Origin: Cristatella mucedo
Lineage: Eukaryota; Bryozoa; Phylactolaemata; Cristatellidae
Reading direction: 5' to 3'
Length of the DNA: 64,000 nucleotides
NCBI GenBank assembly: GCA_009760855.2
Contig: WPIO01000005.1
Span: 13,072,001-13,136,000, forward strand
The notes below the pieces were generated by a model that worked only from the letters and a program-made list of their open reading frames with translations, was not told the origin of the DNA and did not search any database. The position numbers and the translations under genes are program-made. Shown one piece after another: positions 34,641 through 45,552 of this stretch (its first letter is position 1; every line of letters starts with the position of its first letter).

Positions 34641-35440
34641 CATATAGTCTTTAAGCGAATGAGAAGGATAGCTGATTTAATGTCCAGGTATCATCTTGAA
34701 CGTGGACAGACTGCAATGGATACAGCAGCACAGCTAGGTATAACCGAGCACAGCAGCAGCAGCCTTGTACATAAATGTTGGCATTGTACTAACAACTGCT
34801 GCAGCTCAGCCAAGGATGCATTGCAGCTCCTTTAACCCAAGTGCCCCTCAATTTCTTGGATTCACAAACCAGCCTTGGCGTTATAGTTACCGGCACTCAA
34901 TAATATACTTAGCACACACTATAGAGACTCAAGAAAGCTTCTTTTGGCAGCTCGGTCAATACTGAGTTACTGTGTATACAGCGTGGGAGCTACGAGAAAT
35001 TCTAGCTTGCGTGTGTTTAATCCCCCTCCCCACCCCAGAGATACCCTTCCGAACAAGTGCTACTCTCTTATATGGTCAACTGGCAGCATTAGCAGCTGCT
35101 GCTGCTGCCAAGGCATGGAAATCTGCCGGTGGGCAAAAAGATAAGAAAACTCGTCGGCCATGACAGACTGAGCGAACAGCAGCCGGCCCGATGCACACGG
35201 AAACTGGGTGACTTGATAAACTAGTTGTCAGTTTCCGACCCGGAGGCCGGCAGGGCCTCACCGTCAAGCGTCAAAGCAGTCAAAGTAAAGCAGTAAGCTG
35301 CAGCTGGCAACACTAACAAGTGAGAAAAACAATGCATCGCTGCCACTGGCTTGCTGCTCGAAAAAAAGTGTGCATCGTCAAACAGGCTGCTTTACTCATG
35401 CACAAGTAAACGCCGAACGAACGCGGCACGGGATGGCCTA
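34641..35440. other. Sequence 3' of the reductase exon, nothing recognised
   Basis: If the HSD17B12-like gene is intact, this is the start of its first intron. No second exon with the expected continuation was found anywhere to the left on the minus strand. Confidence 0.4.
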
Positions 35441-35441
35441 C

Positions 35442-35637
35442 CGATGCCGTCCGTAGAGCCTGTGACGACGGCCCACTGGCCTTGACTTTTAAAATCCACT
35501 TTGCTCGGCAAGAAGAATGCTCTGAATGCCCTCAGCACGGCATAGACAAACCGAGCGAGGTAGTATGCCAGCGCAACGGTTCCCACAGTAGCCACGGGTG
35601 ACTTCAACACAGCCGACAAAAGGCCGACTTCAGGCAT
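35442..35637 (-). CDS. HSD17B12: HSD17B12-like very-long-chain 3-ketoacyl-CoA reductase, first exon
   Basis: The family reduces 3-ketoacyl-CoA in fatty-acid elongation at the ER membrane and uses NADPH. The frame from the Met at 35,637 reads MPEVGLLSAVLKSPV, a hydrophobic anchor (TVGTVALAYYLARFVYAVL), a basic linker, then QWAVVTGSTDGIG. The last block is the Rossmann-fold cofactor loop (TGxxxGIG) of short-chain dehydrogenases, placed as in HSD17B12. I chose this Met because it has A at -3 and fits the family N-terminus. An upstream in-frame Met at 35,724 adds sequence unlike the family. The exon ends in phase 1 at ATCG|GTAGGC. The catalytic Ser-Tyr-Lys exons are not in the window, so this may be a real gene with a very long intron or an orphaned exon. 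Confidence 0.8.
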
Positions 35638-37090
35638 GCTGGGCTGCGAGGCAAGGAGGTGGCGGAATTCAGGCCGATGATTATGGCTACGGAGCCGAGT
35701 AGAGATCGTAACGAGAGAGTGCACGACCCCTCAGCCTACGGCAGCGCCGCCGGCCGTCAATCTGTAGTCGCGGCTGGTTTTAGGCTGGGGGGTCCCTTCC
35801 CCCGACCTTGGCTAGCGAATCAGTGCGCAGCATTCCTGATGCGAAGCTCGAGCGAATCGGAGCACAACTTTCCTGAGCCGCAGATGACCAGACAGTTCCA
35901 GACTAATTGAAATCGCATAGAAATGGCAACAGTAGCAGCAGATTGATTAAACCTATTTATAAAAATATCGAATGCACCAAAAATAACAGAGGAACTAAAC
36001 CGTATATTTGGGGGCTCTAGGTATATTATGCCACGGGTGACGAGGGAAACAACGAAGCAAGCATTCCCAAAGCGGGAGGACACTCGGGCTAGAGCAATCT
36101 TGAAGGTGGGACAGCAATCCCACAAATACCAACTACGACGATTTGTGTAACGTCAGCGGCTGCAGTAACTGGGCTTCACTGACGCGACACATCTCAGCTC
36201 GCTGATGGTCGCAGCTAAAGGGAGGATGCTGCGAACAACCTGCCCAAACCGTATCACCTTTCAGGTCTCCACTCGCTTCAAATATCAAATAGACACCTTG
36301 AAGGCTGCCGAACCTGACAGGTGATGTTGACAGAGGCGGTGAAGATCAACCACCCACCAGCAGGATTCGAACCCAGAACGTCAGGGCTCAGCAGCAGTCC
36401 TGAGCCTGCCTTAAAGCATCTGCTTGCAGGAGGTGCTTGCTTGGTACCACACATGTGTAAAAGCGATACGAAATTGTCTAAGCAAACTAAAATCTATGCT
36501 AAGGAAAAAGCTAGTTTCAAACACCTTCGCTCCAAGCCTGTGGTGAAATACTTTAAGCTGATATCGCATAGAATACTGGCTTCGTAACTGCTGCGGTCAG
36601 GACACGACTTGCTCTGTGTCTCGAGAGTTCTGAAACTGTTAGTCATTTTATGGCCATTTTTGGTCCATAATGCTTGAAATAATGAGCGCGGGACACCCAA
36701 AGCTTTTTGGAATAGCTTCGCCGACCGCCTCATTAATTAAAGATATAAAAGGCAATGGCAATTGCGTCCCAAAAACTAGAAAATGGAAGTGTGATAAAGA
36801 CCACGATGCTTGATTTCCAATACTGTCCGCTGGCATTTTGATGATTCGTAATGACTTACAGCAATTGAAAGTACATCAGCTTCTGTAAGATTATCTATTA
36901 GTTTGATTCGGTGGCTTGAATATTAACTGATCAGCGTAAACTCGAGTAAGAAGGATTTTAAGGCCACTGATTTGCAGAACCTTACTTAGTAACTGCATAA
37001 ATCCTAAACAGCTAATCACTCAAAGCGCACAGGAAAAAAACAAAAAAAGTTCATTAGAATACAGGAAAATCTTAGAGGAAAGGATAGATA
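35638..37090. other. Upstream of the reductase exon; SINE-like remnant
   Basis: The promoter of the reductase-like exon would lie here, but no clear TATA or initiator was seen. A tRNA-like head (minus strand, CTGGGTTCGAATCCTGCTGG) occurs at about 36,340-36,425. A hydrophobic minus-strand frame at 35,820-36,125 is not recognised. Confidence 0.4.
36340..36425 (-). mobile_element. SINE-B-like tRNA head
   Basis: The minus strand contains an intact B-box match, GGGTTCGAATCC, with weak A-box similarity. The SINE-B body is not evident. Confidence 0.4.
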
Positions 37091-37095
37091 TATAT

Positions 37096-37170
37096 TATTT
37101 GTATTGCACCCTAAGAGAACGTAACCTCAATCCGGGTGCTTTACATATGCTGCATGGCTCGATCCCATGA
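37096..37170 (-). mobile_element. SINE-A tail fragment
   Basis: The fragment reads TTGTATTGCACCCTAAGAGA, then AATCCGGGTGCTTTACATAT and a partial head. It is older than the neighbouring copy at 37,434. Confidence 0.6.
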
Positions 37171-37274
37171 CGTTGGAAGTTAAAGGTGAGCAGCTGATGT
37201 TTCGTTAGGTCAGGCTTACATGATGCAAAAATCAATCCGTGTAGTGACAGAAGCCACAACGAGTTCCAAACTTC

Positions 37275-37800
37275 CGATGACTACGAACCGAAGGTCCGAT
37301 CTCTTAACGAGTTTACTTTAGTGCCAAGGACTGTAAGACCTCGCACCTCCTGACACGTGCGAGAGCATCTGACTGTAGGTGCGAGGAGGCCGCAGAGGTA
37401 GTCTGGGACAAGTAGTGTGGCGACCTTTAAAATATATATTTAATTCATTTGTATAGCGCTCCAAGAGAACTTAATCTCTATCCAGGCGCTTCACATATGC
37501 CTCGGGACTCGAGCCCACGACCTCAGCCAGACCTCGGTCGGGGCGAGCACCTTAACCACTGGACCAAACCAGCTCGGCACCTTTAGGCCAAAGAGGAGGA
37601 TCTTGAACTCAATTCGACGCTTAATATGGAGCCAGTGAAGCTACGACAGAAGTGATGTGCTGTGGCAGCTACGCCGTTGACGACAGAATAACTGAGAACG
37701 GATTTGAGTTTTGCACCAGATCCGGAGATTTTGTACACATGCTGACATTTTGAAATGCAGGCAACGAGTGAGCCTGCGAACTCGCTTTGCTGAGTTGCAG
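37275..37800 (-). mobile_element. LINE-C C-terminal and 3' part, interrupted by SINE-A
   Basis: Decayed minus-strand coding sequence of an L2-like LINE is at 37,275-37,430 and 37,580-37,800. The second block aligns with 26,535-26,668. The SINE-A at 37,434-37,579 sits between them. Confidence 0.6.
37434..37579 (-). mobile_element. SINE-A copy 4 (full length, with target-site duplication)
   Basis: On the minus strand: head TTTGGTCCAGTGGTTAAGG, B-box region GTCGTGGGCTCGAGTCCCG, tail GAAGCGCCTGGATAGAGATT, second arm TCTCTTGGAGCGC, then ACAAATGAATTA. The flanks GGCGACCTTT (37,420-37,429) and GGCACCTTT (37,576-37,584) look like a 9-bp target-site duplication. This is the best-preserved SINE-A here. 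Confidence 0.9.
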
Positions 37801-38125
37801 TAGAAACAGAATACTGCACGTATATTTACGCGTCTATTACCTCTTGGTGTGATATGTTTTTGTCCTCTTAGAATCTGAATAGCTGTTGAGCCGGGTGCAA
37901 ATGTTATCCCGATGGCTGACCTGTGAAGCGGCCAAGTAGAGTTTCCCATGAGCGAAAACATCCTCCCCAAGCAAGGCTCCAACGCGCTCGAGCGTCTGAC
38001 CTTTGATTCGCTGATTTTAATGGCGATAGCTTTGCGTACGGGAAATTGTCGCATTCGGCACTCGAATGGGAAGTCGTCCTTAAAAGCGAGCACTGTGTGC
38101 TGGATAAAAACAACGTCGCCATCGA
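37801..38125. other. Intergenic, nothing recognised
   Basis: No gene or repeat family is identified in this short spacer. Confidence 0.35.
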
Positions 38126-39430
38126 ATTAATAATAGTAATGATACATTTGGTAAAGCGCCTTCAGAGAGCTAAATCTCTTTCTGGGCGATTTACATTTGC
38201 TGGAAAGGAAGCAGGATCGAATGTTAGTGGTAGCGTGCTCAATAAGCAACAAGAATAAAATGGCTAGGGGTGATATGCAAACGGTCAGCAACCAAGTATG
38301 GTTAGTTGCAGCATTTACAGTGCCAGCACGCATATGCACTTAAAGGTCGAATCACGGGGACTCACTAAATGCTGTCATAAATAGGTTCTTTTAGTCAAGT
38401 CAGAAGTTGTCGTGACGCAAGTCGGAAGTGAGTTCCTGGCTTTGGGAGCATATGAACTATAGGCACGGCCGCCAAATGATTTGAGGTTTCTACGAGATAT
38501 ATGTCAACAACTAGATTCCAAAAAGCGGTGGGAACGGTGCTCAGATTGGTTTGGGAGTAGATCTGATAGGTAAGCTGGAGCAAAAGAAGGAAGAGACGTA
38601 AAATTGTGTGGCAGGACTTTGAAGTTGATGCGTTGCTTGACTGGGAGTCAGTGTATGTCGGCAATAAGTGGTGTGATGTGGCAACTGCTACGCTCACGAA
38701 AAACAAGATTAACTGTAGAGTTGTGCACCAGCTGTAAGCGTCTGAGTGCACATGCCGGTAGACCAGCAAGTAGTGAGTAACAGAAGTCAAGACGAGATGT
38801 CACAAATGCATGGACCAACTTAGATATGGTATCCCTGTCTACACAAGCTCGAATTCCAGCAATCTTTTTCAGCTGAAATTAGGCAGATTTGATTGTGGAG
38901 CTGATGTTGTCGTCTAATGAGAGGTCACTTTGGAACATGGCACCTACATTTCGTGGAGGCTCACCAAGAGATATGCTGGCAGAGCTCATTTTTAGTGTTA
39001 GGTTTTCCAATTTTTAATTACACTTGGTTTTTCCATTATTAGTAAGTTGGTTTATCCTCATCCAATTTAAGAAATTTTGCTGCCATCTATGTGCGGATGT
39101 CATCAATACATGCGGCAAGGGAGTTGAGAGACTTCGACGTGCTGGAGCGTTGGGAGGGGTCAAAGCAAATGTAAAACTGAGCGTCATCCGCATAGAAGTG
39201 GAAGCCCAGATTTTGCTTGGCAATCAAATCAGCAAGAGGGAGAGTATAAACCGTGCAAAGAACCGGACCTAGCACGGAGCCCTGAGGTACGCCATGTTTC
39301 AGAGGTACATCGGATGATCTTTGTCCATTCACGTCAATACTCTGGAGTCTCCCACTGAGATAGGACCTGAGCCACTGCAGAGCAGTGCCAGTGATGCCCA
39401 GGTGAGATGAGAGGCGCTCTAGCCGAGCTG
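38126..39430 (-). mobile_element. LINE-A copy A6 (5'-truncated, degraded)
   Basis: It runs on the minus strand from the ATT-like tail and stem-loop (38,150-38,200) through the 3' UTR, C-terminal coding region and the RT catalytic core. The region 39,087-39,430 still reads [29 protein letters not shown] and FYADDAQFYICFD. Frameshifts break the rest. It ends abruptly in the middle of LERLSSH. Confidence 0.88.
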
Positions 39431-39599
39431 GATAGGGGCAGCAGAGACACAGAGAATGACACAGAAACAGACAATAGCAGATGGAAATTGACTTGAGACA
39501 AAAAGACAGTAAGAAAGACAAAAAGAGATAGACAGGGAGGGAGCAATCATCGACGTGTACCAACCGACGGCAGACACACCACTGGTGCTAGCAGCGTAC

Positions 39600-39752
39600 C
39601 TCGGCTATGGTTGATGTCACAGCACCAGTGGTGGTAGCACCAGAGAGAGCGGCGATGCGCTGCTCGTTGTGGCTGCACAGTGTCTTCATTTCAGCTGCGT
39701 GCTTCTCTTTCAGCTCGCTCACTGTACGACCCAGCCGTTGTAGCTGCGACTG
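39600..39752 (-). CDS. 51-codon internal exon, coiled-coil-like, unknown gene
   Basis: Read on the minus strand, ATTTCAG precedes 153 bp of open frame ending GCCGAG|GTACGC. It translates to QSQLQRLGRTVSELKEKHAA, EMKTLCSHNEQRIAALSG and ATTTGAVTSTIAE. Both splice sites are good and both borders are phase 0. The first two-thirds have a heptad-like pattern of Leu, Val and Ala with charged residues between, and the last third is Thr/Ala-rich. It has no repeat-family match and is bounded by LINE-A 170 bp to its left. I do not recognise the gene. It could belong to a minus-strand transcription unit whose other exons are unrecognised or outside the window. Confidence 0.5.
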
Positions 39753-39769
39753 CTGAAATCACGAGTGAA

Positions 39770-40200
39770 CAAGTGATGTATTGAGCAACGTCTTTTCACT
39801 TCGGCACGTGCAATGGCGACAGTGCCAGACTCGGGTAGGGATAAGCACAAGGCAAAGAACGCTGGTCACAATGCCATTCTATACTATAAGAGCCTAGTTT
39901 TGTCATCTAGCATACCCCAAGATGTTGTAGGTAATACGCCCAAAGTGAGTAGTCAAAACCGAGCACATGCGAAGTGCTTCGAAGAAATTGGTTCTTGCTG
40001 TTGCACCACCAAATGAGCGGTTAGGTGTTATGGTACAGGCAGAATGCTGCACACAATTCCATTAGAGTATACGGCAAATGGAGAGACTCTAATATTACTA
40101 ACAGAGCCTCGTACTAATCGTGAAATCGGCAGTTGAGCAGGGAGTCCGACATGAGAAGCAGATGAAAAGTGGCTTGTAAAAAATTTAACTGGCTCCTTAG
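39770..40200. other. Intergenic, nothing recognised
   Basis: No gene or repeat family is identified. It may be intron of the coiled-coil-like exon. Confidence 0.35.
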
Positions 40201-40205
40201 TTAGT

Positions 40206-40357
40206 GCCGAGCTGGTTTGGCCCAGCGGTTAAGGTGCTCGCCCCGACCAAGATTTGTTTGAGGTCGTGGGCTCGAACCCTGAGGCATATGTGAAGCGCCT
40301 GAATAGAGATTAAGTTCTCTTGGGGCGCTGTACAAATGAATTATGTCTTATGTCTTA
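40206..40357 (+). mobile_element. SINE-A copy 3 (full length)
   Basis: The head is GCCGAGCTGGTTTGGCCCAG with GCGGTTAAGG, and the B-box region is GTCGTGGGCTCGAACCCTG. The tail is GAAGCGCCTGAATAGAGATT paired with TCTCTTGGGGCGCT, then ACAAATGAATTATGTC. The two-part stem-loop is intact. Confidence 0.9.
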
Positions 40358-40362
40358 GAAGA

Positions 40363-40530
40363 ACTTGGTGATCTATAGCATCAAAAGCTTGCGAAAGATC
40401 GAGCAAAACAAGCAGCGATACTTTACCTATGTTTTCATTCCTAAGCAGGTCGTTGCACACCCGAAGCAATACTGACTCTGTGGAGTGGTAAGTTTTAAAA
40501 CCGGACTGGAACTTACTGGCAAGGTTTTAA
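40363..40530 (-). mobile_element. LINE-A RT fragment
   Basis: Minus-strand RT coding (the STESVLLRV-type and LSAAFDTID-type region, decayed) abuts SINE-A copy 3 within about 6 bp. Confidence 0.75.
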
Positions 40531-43025
40531 GTTAAAAAGCATAAATTGGCCGCCAATGACGGAGGCTCCCAAAACACTCACGTATTAACCTTGAACTCGG
40601 GCTTCAACGGGAGCAAAATATGAGCTTGCATAAGCCCCCCCCCCCAGCTGTTAGAACTCAACGGGGTAGACCAAGGTCACGGGCTTTCCGAAAACGTGCT
40701 TCACCTTAAGATCGTTGATGAGCTCGTCGAGTTAATATATAAACACTGGCCATCATGTCTGGGCAATCTTTCGGTTGCTGGTTCGGAAGAAGGTTCTCTT
40801 TCCCTTCCGAGAGGTTTTCGTTGCGCGTGAGATAATGAAAAGATCCGGCTGTCTATGGACTCGAATGACTGCCCATGGACTCGAATGACTGCCATGGCGT
40901 CTTGATATCATGCGTGGATATCCTTCGGAGAACCTTCCTTCGGAGAACCAAACGTGCGAGCCAGGCAAAACTACCCGCCTACAGCGGCGCGCCTGGGATG
41001 CCATCTCTTGCATTGACGTGATCGTGCAAGTTCTGATAAAGATCAGCTCACAACTTCTCCTGGTCAAGTCAAAGATAGTTGAGATTGTCTGTCCCTCGCT
41101 CGTGAAAAGCAGCAATACGCTTGAAACAGGCGCTCCAAGCAAAATAGCTTGTGCAAATTCGACGTGCGTTGATGGATATGGTAAGCCTCGCTAAAGCCTC
41201 GGCGTTCTCCTTTGCCTTCGCGTAAGTTTAGCGCGAATGCGATTGTCTACTCAGCCCCAAACCATCAACTAAAACGTGTGTACATCCTTTGTTCAGCTCA
41301 TTCTCCTGGATGTGTATCAGCTCAAAATCAACTCCAAACGCTTGTATGACCGCGTCATTAACTCCGAAGGCATCGTTTTGGTGCTCTTCACTGTCGTCTT
41401 CCAAATATGCAGAGTCCCTCGTATTTTTATGCGCTGGGCTATTGCTTTGCAATTGAAAAGCATGAGGTCCATGATATTTTAACTGTCCAGCAACACCTCT
41501 ATCACCTGCCCCAACAGTAGCACTAAAGCAACATTGTCCACGAAAGAAAAGGCGTATATAACTTCGTTTGCGTCTGTCATAGCTCTGCACGGCCCTTAAT
41601 TTTTCGAAGCATTATATACGCACTCCCCAAGTCTGCACTCCACAAAGCTCGTCTCAAAAAAAGACGCGAAAGACAACGCTGTGCCATCTTGCCGCGTGAC
41701 GGAAGAACGAACTTTCTTTCTTTCATTAATAGGGAATTAATAGCTAAAACGCGATGAAAGAGTATTTAAAAAGGAAGTCCCATAATTGAAACATGTCTGC
41801 ACTGGGTCTCTGGCTCTCGCTCCGGATGTGGTGATCCCGGAAGACAACGCAGCGCCATATTACCACGTGAAAGAGTCCGTCTTTCCGGAAGTTTGGTCGC
41901 CATCTGGCCGCGTGATGCACGGACTTTCTCCATTTAATAAATAGTGGTAATTGCAGTAATATGCACGAGATGTCACTCATGAGTGAACTATTTTAATTGG
42001 AAAAAATATTTAGGGTAGGCCCTAATTTTGTCAGTGTTCGTCAAATAAAAGTAGGCCGACTCGACGGTGGAGACAACGTGCTCACTCAACGGCAGTTCTT
42101 TTTAAATAACGAGCCAGATTACGGGCAGCTTTCGTGGGAAGGATTTCGCCTATGTTGACTCGCGGGCTCATGATTAAGTACAGGGCCGCTTTGCGCATTC
42201 ACAACACATGCCCATAAGTGAATCCAAGCCAAGTTTCTCCCTAAAGGAGCCATGGAGAAAATTGCAACTCGCGAAAAGAATGCTCGCTGTGAATCTTTGG
42301 CCATCTACACGGCAGATGGAGATTTGCAAGTGTACGCATGCATTTAGCTCAACCTGTAACGGTCAAAAACGGCATAGACAGTCGATTTGAAGGAACCTCG
42401 TAAATGCTCTACAGCATCCATAGAAAGAATCAACACAGTCACTCTAAGAAGCGGTATCTTGCCATCCGCTTAGAGATAAAGTCTCTCTATTTCCTTCTTC
42501 TCAATTTCATACTTGGTAATACTTTTGAAACGACGGAGCCTCAAACGCGGCTCTAATACCGATCCATTTTTTTTATGTCACAGAAAGTGGTGTGCGTGCA
42601 ATATCTTACACGTTCTGAAGCAATTATAGTGCACGTAGTCATCTTAGCTACTGTTTTGAGATATTTTACAATTTCACTCTCTATTTACCTAAGTTCTATT
42701 TACCCTTTTCAAGGTGCGAAATAGTGCAGTAGCAGGCTCGTCAGAAACTCGGTAAGCATTAATTTATTATTAGTCGACCGTCAGCAGCTTAATGTCTATC
42801 ACGTTGCGGCAAGAAAACGCTTGAAAGCTAATATAACCTTAATTGCAGCAGGTGAAGACGTACCTGGTGAGGTCCATATACCGATACGTACACACAGAAT
42901 AGCTGCACCGATGCGCATCCATTGCTTGCTCGGCCTAAGCACGGAGCACTTTGATTGGTTGACCTGGTATGCTCTTTGTTAATGCTGTCTTGAACTTCCA
43001 GCTAATCAGCTGTTATACCGTGCGG
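40531..43025. other. Intergenic with one unrecognised acidic ORF
   Basis: A poly-C run lies at 40,638-40,651. Minus-strand coding-like bits occur (a frame ending VFGKPVTLVYPVEF and a stop at about 40,650), none recognised. See the ORF at 41,228-41,590. Confidence 0.35.
41228..41590 (-). CDS. Unrecognised 120-codon ORF, acidic middle
   Basis: The minus-strand frame has a basic N-terminus, then LEDDSEEHQNDAFGVNDAVI, QAFGVDFELIHIQENELNKG and a C-terminal CTHVLVDGLGLSRQ. It has no repeat-family match and no evident splice context. It may be a remnant of an unknown element or chance. No function is proposed. Confidence 0.2.
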   Translation of the reverse strand: MQSYDRRKRSYIRLFFRGQCCFSATVGAGDRGVAGQLKYHGPHAFQLQSNSPAHKNTRDSAYLEDDSEEHQNDAFGVNDAVIQAFGVDFELIHIQENELNKGCTHVLVDGLGLSRQSHSR

Positions 43026-43555
43026 GGGTTCGACGAATTACCGCAATCCACTCGAATTAGGCTAACTTCAACCAGAAACAAGCACTTCCGAGCTTAAGTG
43101 TTGCGCTTATATGTTAGTACACGTTCGAATTTATCTGTCCACCAAATTGCATGTCGCTGTTCGAACGCGCACTTATGCAAATGAGCTTCGACGCCGGACG
43201 CCTGTACCGAAATCCACCTCAATCCATTCTAATTTCCGTCAAATCCACCGTAAATCAGCTGCGCACAGCTTCAAAAAGCTTGGAATATCAAACTATGCTA
43301 CGCGTACAATGTACCCAGAAAATGTCGCACAATTCCGCTCATACGTTCTCACGAGGTCCACTGAAATAACATTGCAGTGGCCCAGGCCAATGCCGCAATC
43401 CACCGCAATCCACTGCATTCCACGGCGAAACAAAAGAAATAATGTTCGACAAGCTCTTTTTTAGATTTTAAATGGCAACACATTCTGCGACAATTGCATT
43501 GAAAAAATTTCACTTGCATTGGCACGGCCATTCTCGTGCAATGAGCTGAAACAGA

Positions 43556-45203
43556 ATGCGGTCGGAGCCGGGCCCTTGCCGTCGATGGCCGTGCATTGCC
43601 CTCAATTGTGCGTTCTTCATTGCTTACAAGGACGTGGTTGCACTTTTAATGCAGTATAGTGCAATACGCAAGAAAAGTTGGAGCTTCTCTGAGCATCTGT
43701 TGGTCTATTTGTAAAGGACCGTTATGGATTTGCGTATGTCTCCGGGCCATTGCCGTCTATTGCCGTGCATTGCCGTCGATTGAACGCGAACAATGGGTGA
43801 AAATTATGCGTGCGCACAGGTACATGCTACGTGGAATGAGAGTTGCAGGTTTTTTCGGCAAATCTTGTCAATTTTCCACGGATTGCCCTTTCAGCTTCTA
43901 CCATTGCTGTGGATTGTCGCGAATTGCTGACAGTTAACGAGAAAAGCATCTTAAAACCACCACGGTTTTACTTTGCACGCAGGGGGATGTTATATGTAAT
44001 GACAATCGGGGATTCGAGCTGCCAATTTCGTCAATTTGCCGTGAATTAGAGTATAGGCCTCGGGCCATTGCTGCCGATTGTCATTAGTTGCTCGCGGTCG
44101 TACGTGCACGATTGGTTGAAAGATGTGATTGCACGTTAAAAACAGTGCGTTGCGACAGGTAAGTTATATTTGATCTTGGCCCAGTCACTTTCCAGTGATT
44201 TGCGATGGATCATAATGGATTGCCGTATTTGCCCGGGCCATTGCCGTCGATTGCGATGCATTGCCCAAGATTAAACAGTCAAAGATGTTTGAAAAGGTTA
44301 AAAGTATATGCGAGCGCAGTGAGTTGTTATGTGGAATGAGAATCGGAGCTTGGTGCAGCCGATTTCTCGTCGATTTCCCTCGAATTGCGGCATTGGTGCC
44401 TGCCATTGCTTTCGATTGCTGTGCTGTTGACAATTAAAGTGCAAAATAGCTTGAAAGTTCTACGATTTTACTTTTAGCACAAAGAAATGTGAAATGAGAT
44501 GACAATTGGCACTTTGTGCAACCAATTTGTGGTCGACTTGCCATGGATCGTAGTGGATTGCTGCTGCGAGCCGAGACGTTGCCGTAGATTGCCATGCATT
44601 GCCCGAGATTTTACCAGCGCAATTGCTTAAAATGATGTGATTGACTTTAAACAGTGTGCTTTGCAGTGTGCATTCAAAATTGGGGCAATGCGAAACCGAT
44701 TTCAGGGTATTTTCCATCGGATTGCTGTAGATTGAGTGAGGTATTGGCCCAGGTCATTGCAGTCAATTGCAGTGCTTTGCTAAGGAATGGTAGAGGCGAT
44801 TGTAGGGAGATTGTGCGATTACATAATAACAGAAAATTAGAGCAACATGCAATCACTATTAGAGATTAAAGTGTACGTATTCTGGTCGTTTTGCGGCTGG
44901 TTGCCGCTGATTGACTACCGTCCCGGGCAGTTGTAGTCGATTGCAGTGCATTGCAGCAGAACGGTCGAGGTAATTACAGTGAAGTTATGCGAGTATATAA
45001 TAACCAAAGAGTAGTGCAGCGTGCAATCATAGTTAGAGCTTCTAGTGTACGCGTTCTGGTGGCTGTGTATCGGATTGCAGTGAAATTCGGCGGATTGAGG
45101 TGGATTGCGGTATGGGATCGGGCCATTGCAGTCGATTGCAATTCATTGCATGAGAATGCGTGTGCACAACGGAGCCGAATTTTTTGGGTGCAATTTGAAC
45201 TGA
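43556..45203 (+). repeat. Satellite-like array, 165-180-bp monomers with 10-bp sub-period
   Basis: Cores of the type CCATTGCCGTCGATTGCCGT recur near 43,572, 43,741, 43,900, 44,065, 44,228, 44,395, 44,568, 44,745, 44,923 and 45,118. Spacing is 160-195 bp and widens rightward. Within a core, ATTGCCGTCG, ATTGCCGTGC and ATTGCCCTCA follow at 10-bp steps. A TTGGAGCTTC-type word and a GTGATTGCAC-type word recur between cores. Confidence 0.8.
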
Positions 45204-45552
45204 GTAATGTAATGTAATGTATCTCCGTCAGTAACTCCACAAAGTCATAAAGACCATGTGGGTGTTACGCAGGAGAGTTTTGTATAGCGCACTCACAGCC
45301 TAAGCGGCTTTCGGTACGCATTCGGTAGCCAATAGACTTCGTCTCACGCAACAAAGAGAAAGTGGGAAGCATAGCAGAGTTAGGAGAGCAGTTGAGGTAG
45401 TGAGTAGCATAGAAGTAGCAGTTCAGGACCGCTGAAAAAGATGTGCCATAGTCGGCAGTTGGAGAGTAGATGTCGTTGCGTAAGAATTGTGGAAGCGAGT
45501 TCCTATTCCCATGAGCAATGTCAATTAGAGCGTCGAGATCGCGATTAGAGGA
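45204..45552 (-). mobile_element. LINE-B copy inserted in the ATTGC element
   Basis: The C-terminal coding part (NSLPQFLRNDIYSPTADYG) and 3' UTR run to the hairpin CCACATGGTCTTTATGACTT and the tail ACGGAGATACATTACATTAC on the minus strand. It matches 56,720-57,060 closely. ATTGC-type sequence resumes on its right side, so it inserted after the array existed. Confidence 0.85.
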
